Of a stretch of 64,000 nucleotides of DNA, positions 1-8,675 are shown piece by piece; the stretch's first letter is position 1, and the number at the start of each line of letters is the position of its first letter. This DNA comes from Flavobacterium segetis (GTDB taxonomy: Bacteria; Bacteroidota; Bacteroidia; Flavobacteriales; Flavobacteriaceae): the NCBI RefSeq assembly GCF_900129575.1, contig NZ_FQWE01000004.1:340618-404617 (forward strand), read 5' to 3'. The position numbers were made by a program, and so were the translations under genes. The notes beneath the pieces are model-generated. The model ran no database searches and was not told the DNA's origin. It saw nothing but the letters and a program-made list of their open reading frames with translations.

Positions 1-1
1 C

Positions 2-634
2 ATTAAAAACATAATCCCTCAATACACCATCGGCAATGACTTAATATATCGATATGACGCAGAAACTCAATTTTGGGCTGGAAATGAATTTTTGTATTTC
101 GAAAATAAAGACATTAGAGCAGCTACTAATAATGTGGCAAAAATCGATTCAAATACTCCTATTTACGGTGCACATTTATTTACTAGCGAAGCAAGAAGAA
201 ATTTTCCTTACTCGTTTACACAAGATATAAATGGTAATTTTTTAGTTCAAAATATAAACTCTATTAACAGCGAGATTGAAGCAGACTATGCTTGGATTTA
301 CTTCTCACTTTCTGCACCCACATTTAGACAAGACAAGGATATTTATGTGACTGGAATGTTTAACAATTATAATTTAACTCCAGAATATAAAATGGATTAT
401 AATCCAAAAAAAGCAATATATGAAAAGGCTATTTTAATAAAGCAAGGTTTTACAAATTTTCAATATACAATTGCTGATAACAAAGGAAACATCGATTATG
501 AAGATGCTATTGATGGAAATTTTTACCAAACCGAAAATAATTATACCATACTAATATATTATCGTGAGGGAATTGATCGCTATGATCGAATAGTTGGAAA
601 AGGCAACGCCAATTCTACAAATACAATCAACTAA
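2..634 (+). CDS. Type IX secretion system plug protein (DUF5103), C-terminal part
   Basis: The reading frame is open from the first bases of the window, so the start lies upstream; about 210 residues are visible. The sequence FWAGNEFLYFENKDIRAAT and the following beta-rich stretch (YVTGMFNNYNL, about 110 residues before the end) match the C-terminal half of the DUF5103 family. Members of this family are described as the plug that closes the periplasmic face of the SprA translocon in type IX secretion. The family assignment is from recognised motifs; the role is family knowledge. There is no sign of damage. apaG follows after an 82-base gap. Confidence 0.8.
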   Translation: MKNIIPQYTIGNDLIYRYDAETQFWAGNEFLYFENKDIRAATNNVAKIDSNTPIYGAHLFTSEARRNFPYSFTQDINGNFLVQNINSINSEIEADYAWIYFSLSAPTFRQDKDIYVTGMFNNYNLTPEYKMDYNPKKAIYEKAILIKQGFTNFQYTIADNKGNIDYEDAIDGNFYQTENNYTILIYYREGIDRYDRIVGKGNANSTNTIN

Positions 635-716
635 CAAATTCTTTTTGGAAATCGAGCGAATCAATATCAATTTTTTGTAATTTTGACGTTAGCAATCACT
701 AATTCAATATTCTATT

Positions 717-1103
717 ATGGTTTCTCAAATAACAAGAGGTATAAAAATATCGGTATTAACTAGTTTTGAAGGTACTTACTTCAAGAACTACAAGATTCAT
801 TTTGCTTTTAGTTACCAAATTACAATCGAAAATCATAGTAAGGATTCAGTGCAACTTATTTCTAGACATTGGGAAATTTTTGACTCTCTAAATCAAATAG
901 AAATTGTTGATGGCGAAGGCGTTATAGGAAAGAAACCAGTTTTAAAACCAGGAGAATTGCACACATATAGTTCTGGATGTTTATTGTCATCTCCTTACGG
1001 TGCCATGAAAGGTCATTTTAAGATGATTAATTTTACTTCAACAAGAAACTTCAAAGTGATTGTACCATCATTCAGGCTTTGTGCTCCATTTGCTCTAAAT
1101 TAA
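717..1103 (+). CDS. apaG: ApaG domain protein
   Basis: The 128 residues match ApaG in length and throughout: a beta-sandwich fold, IENHSKDSVQLISRHW near residues 38-52, and the conserved glycine-rich GEGVIG at 66-71 followed by KPVLKPGE. ApaG was linked to cobalt and magnesium tolerance in enterobacteria, and the fold resembles the ApaG domain of some F-box proteins; its biochemical role is not settled. In many Bacteroidota it lies beside the DUF5103 secretion gene, as here. It ends at a TAA, and the next 290 bases hold no convincing gene. Confidence 0.9.
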   Translation: MVSQITRGIKISVLTSFEGTYFKNYKIHFAFSYQITIENHSKDSVQLISRHWEIFDSLNQIEIVDGEGVIGKKPVLKPGELHTYSSGCLLSSPYGAMKGHFKMINFTSTRNFKVIVPSFRLCAPFALN

Positions 1104-1330
1104 ATTTTATAGAGCAATTCCTACTCCGTACGCTTCTGAAAATTTCAAGTTTTGTGCCCTCATTTTTTTTGGTAAAAAACAAGAGCTTCTTTCGTGGGTC
1201 TTACCTTAAAAGAAAAAATATGAGTAGTGCACAAAATACTTTTTATTTCTATCAGGTTTATAACATGACTATCTATAAGATTCAGGAGTAGTTATGGTAA
1301 CGAAATGTATTTTCTTTAAATAAACCTTCG

Positions 1331-1338
1331 TACTTTTG
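1331..1338 (+). promoter_or_regulatory. Promoter -7 element for pruA
   Basis: TACTTTTG fits the Bacteroidota -7 consensus TAnnTTTG and lies 54 bases before the pruA start. No clear TTG is seen at the usual upstream distance. Confidence 0.35.
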
Positions 1339-1392
1339 TTTTTTATTTAAAAACACACCACTCATTTTTTTTAATCTTATAAGTATATAAAT

Positions 1393-3021
1393 ATGTTAAA
1401 AGGATTTTTTCACGTACCAAACGCAGTAAACGAGCCTGTAAAAAGCTACGCCCCTAATTCGCCCGAAAGAGCAGCTGTACTTGCAGCTTACACAGAAATG
1501 TGGAATGCTAAAATTGACGTTCCTCTTTATATTGGCAACGAAGAAATTAGAACTGGAAATACGAAAACAATGTCAGCGCCTCACGATCACTTACATATTG
1601 TGGGAACATATCATTTAGCTGAAAAATCACATATAGAAAATGCGATCACAACTGCATTATCAGCAAGAACAAATTGGGCTAAAATGGCTTGGGAACAACG
1701 CGCAGCTATTTTCCTAAAAGCAGCTGAATTAATAGCTGGACCTTACAGAGCTAAAATTAACGCAGCAACTATGATTGCGCAATCAAAGACAATTTACCAA
1801 GCTGAAATTGATGCTTCTTGTGAATTGATTGACTTTTTGCGTTTCAATGTACAATACATGACCCAAATATACAGCGAACAACCAAAGTCAAATTCAGACA
1901 TGTGGAATCGTATAGAATATAGACCTCTTGAAGGTTTTGTTTATGCAATTACTCCCTTTAACTTTACAGCTATTGCGGGCAACTTGCCAGCAAGTGCGGC
2001 TTTAATGGGTAATGTAGTAGTGTGGAAACCAGCTGCAACTCAAGTATATTCAGCTAATTTATTAATGCAAATCTTTAAAGAAGCAGGCCTACCTAATGGT
2101 GTAATCAACATGGTAATGGGTGATTCAGCAATGGTGACTGAAACATTATTAAATAGTCGTGATTTTGCTGGCGTTCACTTTACAGGTTCAACTGGAGTTT
2201 TTAATGATATCTGGGCAAAAATTGGGACTAATATCAGCAAATATAAAACATACCCAAGAATCGTAGGGGAAACTGGAGGTAAGGATTTTATTATTGCTCA
2301 TCCATCTGCAAACTCAAAACAAGTTTCAACAGGAATCGCTCGTGGTGCTTTTGAGTATCAAGGTCAAAAATGTAGTGCAGCCTCTCGCGTATATGTTCCA
2401 CAAAGTTTGTGGCCAGCTATCAAAAGTGAGTTAGAAGCTGATTTAAAATCAATGAAAATGGGTTCTCCAGAAGAGATGAGTAACTTTATTACTGCTGTAA
2501 TTTCTGAAGCTTCATTTGACAAATTAGCTCGTTTTATTGATCAAGCTAAAAAAGACACTGATGCTGAAGTAATCATTGGTGGAAACTATGATAAATCTAA
2601 AGGATATTTCATTGAACCAACAGTTATCTTAACTACAAATCCCAAATACACTACAATGGAAACCGAATTATTCGGACCTGTGGTAACTATTTATGTGTAC
2701 GAAGATGCTAAATGGGCTGAGACTTTAGAATTAGTGGATACTACTTCTGAATATGCTCTAACAGGAGCAGTTTTCAGTCAAGATCGTTACGCAATTGAAG
2801 AAGCTACAATAGCACTACAAAATGCTGCAGGTAACTTTTATATCAATGACAAACCAACAGGAGCAGTTGTAGGAATGCAACCCTTTGGTGGAGCAAGAGG
2901 ATCAGGAACAAATGATAAAGCGGGTTCTATGCAAAATTTGCTTCGTTGGACGTCAGCAAGAACTATCAAAGAAACTTTTGTAACCCCAACAGATTATAGA
3001 TATCCGTTTTTAGGAGAGTAA
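1393..3021 (+). CDS. pruA: L-glutamate gamma-semialdehyde (delta-1-pyrroline-5-carboxylate) dehydrogenase
   Basis: This enzyme oxidises glutamate semialdehyde to glutamate with NAD+, the second step of proline breakdown, in the cytoplasm. The 542-residue protein has the full aldehyde dehydrogenase fold: ITPFNFTAIAGN at about 186-197, the cofactor-binding motif FTGSTG at 263-268, the catalytic glutamate in VGETGGKD (E293) and the catalytic cysteine in GQKCSAASR (C327). Length and motifs match the single-function P5C dehydrogenase, not the PutA fusion. No proline dehydrogenase gene is next to it, so it appears to be a single-gene unit with its own promoter and a strong terminator. Confidence 0.95.
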   Translation: MLKGFFHVPNAVNEPVKSYAPNSPERAAVLAAYTEMWNAKIDVPLYIGNEEIRTGNTKTMSAPHDHLHIVGTYHLAEKSHIENAITTALSARTNWAKMAWEQRAAIFLKAAELIAGPYRAKINAATMIAQSKTIYQAEIDASCELIDFLRFNVQYMTQIYSEQPKSNSDMWNRIEYRPLEGFVYAITPFNFTAIAGNLPASAALMGNVVVWKPAATQVYSANLLMQIFKEAGLPNGVINMVMGDSAMVTETLLNSRDFAGVHFTGSTGVFNDIWAKIGTNISKYKTYPRIVGETGGKDFIIAHPSANSKQVSTGIARGAFEYQGQKCSAASRVYVPQSLWPAIKSELEADLKSMKMGSPEEMSNFITAVISEASFDKLARFIDQAKKDTDAEVIIGGNYDKSKGYFIEPTVILTTNPKYTTMETELFGPVVTIYVYEDAKWAETLELVDTTSEYALTGAVFSQDRYAIEEATIALQNAAGNFYINDKPTGAVVGMQPFGGARGSGTNDKAGSMQNLLRWTSARTIKETFVTPTDYRYPFLGE

Positions 3022-3032
3022 TTAATTATCTT

Positions 3033-3166
3033 AAAGTTTGAAAGTCGAAAGTCTTCAAGCACTATACAAGTATAAAAAGCCGAATCTAACTAATTAGATT
3101 CGGCTTTTTACTTTAAGTTATTTCCTTGGCTCTTCTTTCGACTTTATGACTTTCAACTTTACGACT
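3033..3166. repeat. AAAGTC / GACTTT heptad repeat arms around the pruA terminator
   Basis: 3033-3055 holds three AAAGT units (AAAGTTTGAAAGTCGAAAG). 3137-3166 holds the complementary set (GACTTT, GACTTT, AACTTT, GACTT). The arms are inverted relative to each other and flank the terminator hairpin. Related copies occur at 40815-40875 and 41930-41957. Confidence 0.55.
3074..3109. terminator. Bidirectional terminator between pruA and rsmG
   Basis: A perfect 16-bp stem (3074-3089 with 3094-3109) with loop CTAA is flanked by A and T runs, so it can end both convergent genes. Confidence 0.9.
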
Positions 3167-3168
3167 TA

Positions 3169-3798
3169 TTAAACCACAAACTTCAAAGGTAAATGAACCA
3201 CTTTCTTAGTTTCAAAAAACTCATCTTCAAAGAAATCAGCTAAATTATACTCCGTTGCTTTAGGAAAGTCTTTCAATTCCTCAGTTAAATCACCACCTTT
3301 TAAGTATAGAATTCCGTTTTTAAGTTCGTGTTTGTTGTTTTTCTTGATTTTAGTCTTTACCCAAGAAACAAAATCAGGCATGTTCGTAACCGCACGACTT
3401 ACAATAAAATCAAAATCACCTTTTACGTTTTCTGCACGTAGTTGCTCTGCTTTTATGTTTTTCAGTTCCAATCCTTCGGCCACAGCCTGAACCACTTTTA
3501 TTTTTTTTGCAATAATATCAATTAAGTGAAAACGAGTTTCAGGAAATAAAATCGCTAATGGTATTCCCGGAAAGCCTCCTCCGGTACCTACATCTAAAAC
3601 GTACGTTCCAGGTTCAAATTTAATAATTTTAGCAATTCCCAATGAATGCAAAATGTGCTTCGTATATAGGGCATCTATATCTTTTCTCGAAATAACATTG
3701 ATTTTCTCATTCCAATCATGGTATAAAAAATCTAGTTTTTCAAACTGTTGTTTCTGAATATCAGTTAAATTAGGAAAATACTTAAGAATTTCGTCCAT
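3169..3798 (-). CDS. rsmG: 16S rRNA (guanine-527-N7)-methyltransferase
   Basis: RsmG methylates N7 of G527 in 16S rRNA using S-adenosylmethionine; its loss gives low-level streptomycin resistance in other bacteria. The 209-residue protein shows the SAM-binding loop DVGTGGGFPGIP at about 69-80, the acidic strand end LIDI, and the family signature around SRKDIDALYTKHILHSL at 38-54. Length is typical. It stands alone on the minus strand, converging with pruA and diverging from the desaturase gene. Confidence 0.95.
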   Translation of the reverse strand: MDEILKYFPNLTDIQKQQFEKLDFLYHDWNEKINVISRKDIDALYTKHILHSLGIAKIIKFEPGTYVLDVGTGGGFPGIPLAILFPETRFHLIDIIAKKIKVVQAVAEGLELKNIKAEQLRAENVKGDFDFIVSRAVTNMPDFVSWVKTKIKKNNKHELKNGILYLKGGDLTEELKDFPKATEYNLADFFEDEFFETKKVVHLPLKFVV

Positions 3799-3813
3799 CT
3801 CTTATTTTTTTAA

Positions 3814-3821
3814 CAAAAGTA
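3814..3821 (-). promoter_or_regulatory. Promoter -7 element for rsmG
   Basis: Read on the minus strand this is TACTTTTG, 15 bases upstream of the rsmG start. The nearest TTG is 26 bases further upstream, which is slightly long. Confidence 0.35.
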
Positions 3822-3852
3822 ATACTTTACAGTTAAAATATTTATCTCAATT

Positions 3853-3886
3853 TTGTATATCAAAAAAATTATAATAATTACCTTTG
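3853..3886 (+). promoter_or_regulatory. Promoter for the desaturase gene
   Basis: TTG at 3853-3855 and TACCTTTG at 3879-3886, 23 bases apart, match the Bacteroidota promoter form. The start codon follows 17 bases later. Confidence 0.5.
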
Positions 3887-3903
3887 AACTTTATTAAAAT
3901 CCT

Positions 3904-4995
3904 ATGAATAATAACGCTCCAACATTTGCAAAGCAAGACAACTTGAAGTTCTTTAGAACTCTTAACTCGCGGGTTAACAATTACTTCAAGGAAAATAATA
4001 TTCAAAAAACAGGTAACTGGAAATTATATCTAAAAACAATTATTTTGTTTTCTATTTTTCTCGCACCCTATTTCATAATTCTAACACTAGGTATGCCATT
4101 TTGGGCGCATCTACTTTTAACAATTGTTATGGGAATAGGTATGGCAGGCGTTGGAATGAACGTTATGCATGACGGAAATCATGGATCTTACTCTAATAAA
4201 AGCTGGGTTAACAAATTTATGGGAGGAACGATTTACGTTCTTGCTGGAAATGTCCACAACTGGCAGGTGCAGCATAATGTTTTACATCATACTTACACAA
4301 ACATTCCTGGACATGATGAGGACCTTGATGCTGGCCGCGTAATACGATTTACAAAAGATGCGAAATGGTATAATTTTCATCGTTTCCAACAATATTATTC
4401 TGTGTTTCTATACGGTTTGTTAACGTTCAATTGGGCAATAACAACCGACTTTAAGCAAATGCGTAATTATTTAAAAAGAAAATTATCATATGGTGAGGCA
4501 AAAAGTCCAAAAGTGCTTTGGACTACTTTAATTATCACAAAAATAATTTATGTTTCAATTTGGATTGTTTTGCCTATCGTTATAGGAATCACTTGGTGGA
4601 AAGTTTTAATTGGCTTCTTTGTAATGCACTACACAGCAGGTTTAATTTTAAGTGTTGTGTTCCAACTAGCACATGTTGTTGAAGAAACTACAAACCCTTC
4701 TCCAAATGAGTTAGGAGAAATGGATAATACTTGGGCCATTCACCAATTATTCACCACTACTAATTTTGCTCCTAAAAATGCGATTGTAAATTGGTATACC
4801 GGTGGATTAAATCATCAAATTGAACACCATATTTTCCCTAACATCAGTCACATTCATTACGGTAAGATTGCCAAAATCGTAAAAGAAACGGCTCAGGAAT
4901 GTAATTTGCCTTACTACGAATATAAGACCATGCGTGGTGCCGTTATTGCACATTTCAAACACTTGAAAGAATTGGGCATGAAACCAGCATTATAA
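3904..4995 (+). CDS. Membrane fatty acid (acyl-CoA/acyl-lipid) desaturase
   Basis: A di-iron membrane desaturase that puts a double bond into fatty acyl chains, probably to keep membranes fluid. The 363 residues contain the three histidine boxes: HDGNH (89-93), HNVLHH (124-129) and HQIEHH (304-309). Hydrophobic segments lie at about 43-85 and 190-250. The QIEHH form of the third box is that of front-end desaturases, but the N-terminal cytochrome b5 domain with HPGG is absent, as is usual in bacterial members. Regiochemistry cannot be read from sequence. It is separately transcribed from an apparent TAnnTTTG promoter. Confidence 0.9.
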   Translation: MNNNAPTFAKQDNLKFFRTLNSRVNNYFKENNIQKTGNWKLYLKTIILFSIFLAPYFIILTLGMPFWAHLLLTIVMGIGMAGVGMNVMHDGNHGSYSNKSWVNKFMGGTIYVLAGNVHNWQVQHNVLHHTYTNIPGHDEDLDAGRVIRFTKDAKWYNFHRFQQYYSVFLYGLLTFNWAITTDFKQMRNYLKRKLSYGEAKSPKVLWTTLIITKIIYVSIWIVLPIVIGITWWKVLIGFFVMHYTAGLILSVVFQLAHVVEETTNPSPNELGEMDNTWAIHQLFTTTNFAPKNAIVNWYTGGLNHQIEHHIFPNISHIHYGKIAKIVKETAQECNLPYYEYKTMRGAVIAHFKHLKELGMKPAL

Positions 4996-5052
4996 CCATA
5001 CAACTATTATTAACCTCCCTATTTAAAATTTAGGGCAAGCAACACTTTTTTA

Positions 5053-6240
5053 ATGAGCAATCCACTTTCAGACAGAATAAATAATCTATCTACTTCGCAA
5101 ACGTTAGCAATGGCAGCTTTAGCCAGAGAATTAAAAGCAGAAGGTAAAGATATCATCAGTTTAAGTTTAGGCGAACCTGATTTTAATACGCCTGACTTTA
5201 TAAAAGAAGCTGCTAAAAAAGCCATCGATGAAAACTACAGTACTTATTCTCCGGTGGAAGGTTACATGGAATTGAAGGAAGCAATATGTAGAAAATTTAA
5301 AAGAGATAATAATTTAGAGTATAAACCTTCTCAAATAGTAGTTTCGACAGGAGCAAAACAGTCCTTGTATAATATTGCTCAAGTGATGTTGAATGATGGT
5401 GACGAAGTGATTTTGCCAGCACCATATTGGGTTTCTTATTTTGAAATCGTAAAACTATCAGGTGGTAACCCTATAGTAGTGCCTACATCAGTTGAAAATG
5501 ATTTTAAAATTACACCAGAACAATTAGAGGCTGCGATCACGCCAAAAACAAAAATGATGTGGTTTAGTTCTCCCTGCAATCCTAGTGGAACAGTTTATAA
5601 TAGAGAAGAACTAACGGCTCTAGCAGCAGTGTTAGAAAAATATCCTCATGTTTATGTGGTTGCAGATGAAATTTATGAACACATTAACTTTTCTGGGACT
5701 TTTTGCAGTATCGCCTCAATTCCAGGAATGCTAGAAAAAACAATTACAGTAAATGGAGTTGCTAAAGCTTTTGCTATGACAGGCTGGAGAATTGGATATA
5801 TCGGTGCACCAGAATTTATAGCAAAGGCATGTACTAAAATTCAAGGACAGGTAACGAGCGGAGCTAATAGTATTGCACAACGCGCCACAATTACTGCTGT
5901 TGACGCTGATCCAAGCGTTTTAAAACACATGGTTGATGCTTTTCATAGTCGAAGAGATTTAGTAGTGGCGTTGTTGAAAGAGATTCCAGGAATAAAAATC
6001 AATGTTCCAGAAGGTGCATTTTATGTTTTTCCAGATATCTCATCTTATTTTGGAAAAACATTGAGAGGAACTTTCATAAAAGATGCAAATGATCTTTCTA
6101 TGTATCTTTTAGGTGAAGCTAATGTTGCCACTGTTACCGGTGACGCTTTTGGTAATCCTGACTGTATTCGTTTTTCTTATGCTACAAGTGAAGAAATATT
6201 AAAAGAAGCACTAAGCCGAATCAAAAAAGCTTTATCGTAA
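5053..6240 (+). CDS. PLP-dependent aspartate aminotransferase (class I/II, subgroup I-gamma type)
   Basis: Transfers the amino group between aspartate (or related amino acids) and 2-oxoglutarate. The 395-residue protein has SLGEPDFNTP (38-47), CNPSGT (175-180), the pyridine-contact ADEIYEH (204-210), the Schiff-base lysine in NGVAKAF (K238) and MTGWRIGY (242-249), and a C-terminal RFSYA that carries the carboxylate-binding arginine. This is the bacterial I-gamma pattern, not the E. coli AspC pattern. Prephenate or aromatic substrates cannot be excluded. It runs in the same direction as the desaturase but is 57 bases away, and ends at a good terminator. Confidence 0.9.
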   Translation: MSNPLSDRINNLSTSQTLAMAALARELKAEGKDIISLSLGEPDFNTPDFIKEAAKKAIDENYSTYSPVEGYMELKEAICRKFKRDNNLEYKPSQIVVSTGAKQSLYNIAQVMLNDGDEVILPAPYWVSYFEIVKLSGGNPIVVPTSVENDFKITPEQLEAAITPKTKMMWFSSPCNPSGTVYNREELTALAAVLEKYPHVYVVADEIYEHINFSGTFCSIASIPGMLEKTITVNGVAKAFAMTGWRIGYIGAPEFIAKACTKIQGQVTSGANSIAQRATITAVDADPSVLKHMVDAFHSRRDLVVALLKEIPGIKINVPEGAFYVFPDISSYFGKTLRGTFIKDANDLSMYLLGEANVATVTGDAFGNPDCIRFSYATSEEILKEALSRIKKALS

Positions 6241-6263
6241 AATAGTTTTAAAAAATAATTTAC

Positions 6264-6291
6264 AGCCTCAAGGTAATCTTGAGGCTTTTTT
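6264..6291 (+). terminator. Terminator after the aminotransferase gene
   Basis: A 9-bp stem (6264-6272 with 6278-6286), AGCCTCAAG / CTTGAGGCT, is followed by a T run. Confidence 0.85.
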
Positions 6292-6492
6292 ATTTGTTCA
6301 AACATTTAATTCCAGAAATCTTTGCTTAGGTACGATTTATTTTTATAATTATTTTGAATTAAATCTCATGAATAGAAATATGCAATCATTTAAGCTATAT
6401 AATATTATAAACAATCTAAATAATTATATAACATAACTTAAAGCTTTAAGCAGCAACTTTGTAACATACGTTAATTAATAAAACTATAGACT

Positions 6493-6951
6493 ATGTTACA
6501 TACAGATGAAAAAGCAAAAGAAATAGTGAGCACATTAGAAGGATTAATTTCAATCCTCGAAGATGGGAAATTAGGATATACTAATGCAGCTGAACATGTT
6601 GAAAACGAAGCTATGAAAGCTAATTTTTTTGATTATGCAAGAGAACGCTCCCTTTTTATAGTTGAAATACAGGATGAAATCAATAGATTAGGAAAATCTA
6701 CTGATGAATCTGGCGGAGGAGCATTTGGAGCATTACACCGTACTTGGATCGATATTAAATCAACTTTTACTGGTGGCGATACTGAAGCAATTATCAATGC
6801 TTGTATAACAGGTGAAGAAGCAGCAATCGAGAAATATAAAATGGCACTCAAAAAAGAAGAGTTACAATCTAATCAAATTACTATTTTATCGAAACAATTA
6901 AGCAGCATTGAAAGTACTTTACATAAAATTAAAGCACATAAGATGTCTTAA
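6493..6951 (+). CDS. DUF2383 (PA2169-type) four-helix-bundle protein
   Basis: A 152-residue, fully helical protein with no signal peptide or membrane segment. The pattern LISILEDGKLGYTNAAEHVE at about 18-37, HRTWIDIKS near 78-86 and the acidic ITGEEAAIEKYKMAL near 105-119 match the PA2169/DUF2383 family, a ferritin-like bundle often tied to stress or envelope stress responses. The function is unknown and no metal-binding set is complete enough to call. It is flanked by AT-rich gaps and its own terminator, so it is probably a single stress-type gene. The family call is firm; the role is not. Confidence 0.8.
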   Translation: MLHTDEKAKEIVSTLEGLISILEDGKLGYTNAAEHVENEAMKANFFDYARERSLFIVEIQDEINRLGKSTDESGGGAFGALHRTWIDIKSTFTGGDTEAIINACITGEEAAIEKYKMALKKEELQSNQITILSKQLSSIESTLHKIKAHKMS

Positions 6952-6975
6952 TTAGATTTTTTGTTTTTTGTTTAT

Positions 6976-7012
6976 AAATCCATTTAATTCTTAGAATTAG
7001 ATGGATTTTTCT
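6976..7012 (+). terminator. Terminator after the DUF2383 gene
   Basis: A 15-bp stem (6976-6990 with 6994-7008), including one G-T pair, with a TTA loop is followed by TTTCTTTTT. Confidence 0.8.
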
Positions 7013-7155
7013 TTTTATGCTACAAATGAATATTTATGTTTTATTAATTAAATCAAAATTGAACAATATTAATTTAATGAGAAAATTGATTTTAATTTCT
7101 GCGGTCATAAAAATACATTTTTCTATTTTTACATTCCAATCAAGATTTTTAAATT

Positions 7156-8316
7156 ATGAAAATACTCCTTCTGGGATCAGGCGAATTAGGCAAAGAATTT
7201 ACAATTGCGGCGCAACGCATCGGTCAAACAATAATTGCAGTTGATAGTTACGAAAATGCACCAGCCATGCAAGTAGCTCATGGTTTTGAAGTCATTAATA
7301 TGCTTGATGGCGAAGCGCTAGACAAAATTGTTGCAAAACATAAGCCTGATTTTATTGTCCCTGAAATTGAAGCGATACGCACCGAACGCTTTTATGAATA
7401 CGAAAAACAAGGTATTACTGTAGTCCCATCGGCAAAAGCGGCCAACTTTACGATGAATAGGAAAGCGATTAGGGATTTAGCCTCTAAACAATTAGGATTA
7501 AAAACAGCTCATTATCGTTACGCTACATCTGCTGCGGAACTACAAAAAGGAGTTGAAGCGGTGGGAATGCCATGCGTAGTAAAACCTTTAATGAGTTCTT
7601 CTGGAAAAGGGCAAACAACTATAAAAACTGCAGATGATATTGAAAAAGCATGGAATTATGCCGTGGAAGGCTCACGTGGTGATGTCGTGGAAGTAATTGT
7701 TGAGGCATTTGTCAAATTCAATTCAGAGATTACTCTTTTGACAGTTGTACAAAATAATAATCCAACATTATTTTGCGCACCCATTGGTCACAGACAAGAG
7801 CGCGGTGATTATATGGAAAGCTGGCAACCAGCTAGAATTTCTGACAAAGATTTGTACGAAGCGCAAGATATGGCCGAAAAAGTTACCGAAGCTCTAGGTG
7901 GTGCAGGACTTTTTGGTGTGGAATTTTTTTTAGCTGATGATGGCGTGTACTTCTCGGAGCTTTCGCCAAGACCTCACGATACCGGTATGGTAACTTTAGC
8001 ACGAACACAAAATTTTAATGAGTTTGAGTTACATTTACGCGCGATATTAAGTTTGCCGATTTCGGAAATCACATTAGAAAAAGCAGGAGCTAGCGCTGTA
8101 ATTTTAGCTACAGAAAATTCTGCAAATCCATCCTACTCTGGTTTAGAAAAAATAGCTGCTTTATCAAAAGCCGACTTTAGGATTTTTGGTAAACCAACAT
8201 CCAGGCCGTTTAGAAGAATGGGTATAGCTTTGACTTATGACTCATTAGAAACTCCCATAGAAGCTATAGTTGAACGAGCAGTTGAGGCTGCAAAGTTAAT
8301 TAGTGTAAAACAATAA
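7156..8316 (+). CDS. purT: Formate-dependent phosphoribosylglycinamide formyltransferase (GAR transformylase 2)
   Basis: Makes formyl-GAR from GAR, formate and ATP in purine synthesis, without folate. The 386 residues form an ATP-grasp enzyme: N-terminal [10 protein letters not shown] (4-13), the GAR-binding PEIEAIRTE (about 73-81), MSSSGKGQT (about 151-159), and the metal/ATP segment GVEFFLADD followed by [13 protein letters not shown] (about 254-282). Length matches E. coli PurT. A small secreted-protein gene starts 3 bases after the stop, so the two are probably co-transcribed. The upstream gap holds no clear promoter. Confidence 0.95.
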   Translation: MKILLLGSGELGKEFTIAAQRIGQTIIAVDSYENAPAMQVAHGFEVINMLDGEALDKIVAKHKPDFIVPEIEAIRTERFYEYEKQGITVVPSAKAANFTMNRKAIRDLASKQLGLKTAHYRYATSAAELQKGVEAVGMPCVVKPLMSSSGKGQTTIKTADDIEKAWNYAVEGSRGDVVEVIVEAFVKFNSEITLLTVVQNNNPTLFCAPIGHRQERGDYMESWQPARISDKDLYEAQDMAEKVTEALGGAGLFGVEFFLADDGVYFSELSPRPHDTGMVTLARTQNFNEFELHLRAILSLPISEITLEKAGASAVILATENSANPSYSGLEKIAALSKADFRIFGKPTSRPFRRMGIALTYDSLETPIEAIVERAVEAAKLISVKQ

Positions 8317-8319
8317 ATT

Positions 8320-8637
8320 ATGAAATATCAATTATTACTTGTACTTTTTCTTACCTTAAATCTAGGCTTTGCTCAAGATAAAAAACAAACATTAAAAACT
8401 CAAATCGTTGAAACTTCGTGTGGGCAATGCCAATTTGGAATGGAAGGTCACGGCTGTGAATTAGCAGTTCGCATTGAAGGAAAATCTTATTTTGTAGATG
8501 GAACATCAATTGATTCTCACGGCGATGCACATGCAGTTGATGGTTTTTGCTCTAAAATAAGAAAAGCTGAAGTCGTAGGAACTATTGTCAAAGATCGATT
8601 TGTAGTCGCTTCTTTCAAATTATTGCCAAACAAATAA
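8320..8637 (+). CDS. Small secreted cysteine-containing protein (DUF6370-like)
   Basis: A 105-residue protein with a signal peptide (hydrophobic LLLVLFLTLNLGFAQ, cut expected near residue 18-19). The mature part has CGQCQFGMEGHGC (about 34-46), a SHGDAHAVDGFC stretch (about 66-77) and a C-terminal basic/hydrophobic end. The CxxC plus a histidine and another cysteine suggest metal binding or disulfides; that is inference. I recognise it as a conserved Bacteroidota family, probably DUF6370, from memory. It lies 3 bases after purT, but nothing in its sequence links it to purine synthesis. Confidence 0.7.
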   Translation: MKYQLLLVLFLTLNLGFAQDKKQTLKTQIVETSCGQCQFGMEGHGCELAVRIEGKSYFVDGTSIDSHGDAHAVDGFCSKIRKAEVVGTIVKDRFVVASFKLLPNK

Positions 8638-8639
8638 AT

Positions 8640-8670
8640 TTGGCTTGCAAAAAATACTGCAAGCCAATTT
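8640..8670. terminator. Terminator between the purT unit and the minus-strand membrane gene
   Basis: A 10-bp stem TTGGCTTGCA (8640-8649) pairs with TGCAAGCCAA (8658-8667). The genes converge here. Confidence 0.7.
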
Positions 8671-8675
8671 AATAA

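Noticed and set aside
1079..1291. 70-codon open frame after apaG
   Set aside because: Overlaps the apaG end in another frame, has a low-quality composition (runs of F, K, S) and runs through the pruA leader region.
7017..7244. 75-codon frame before purT
   Set aside because: Overlaps the purT start in another frame and starts in the terminator T run.
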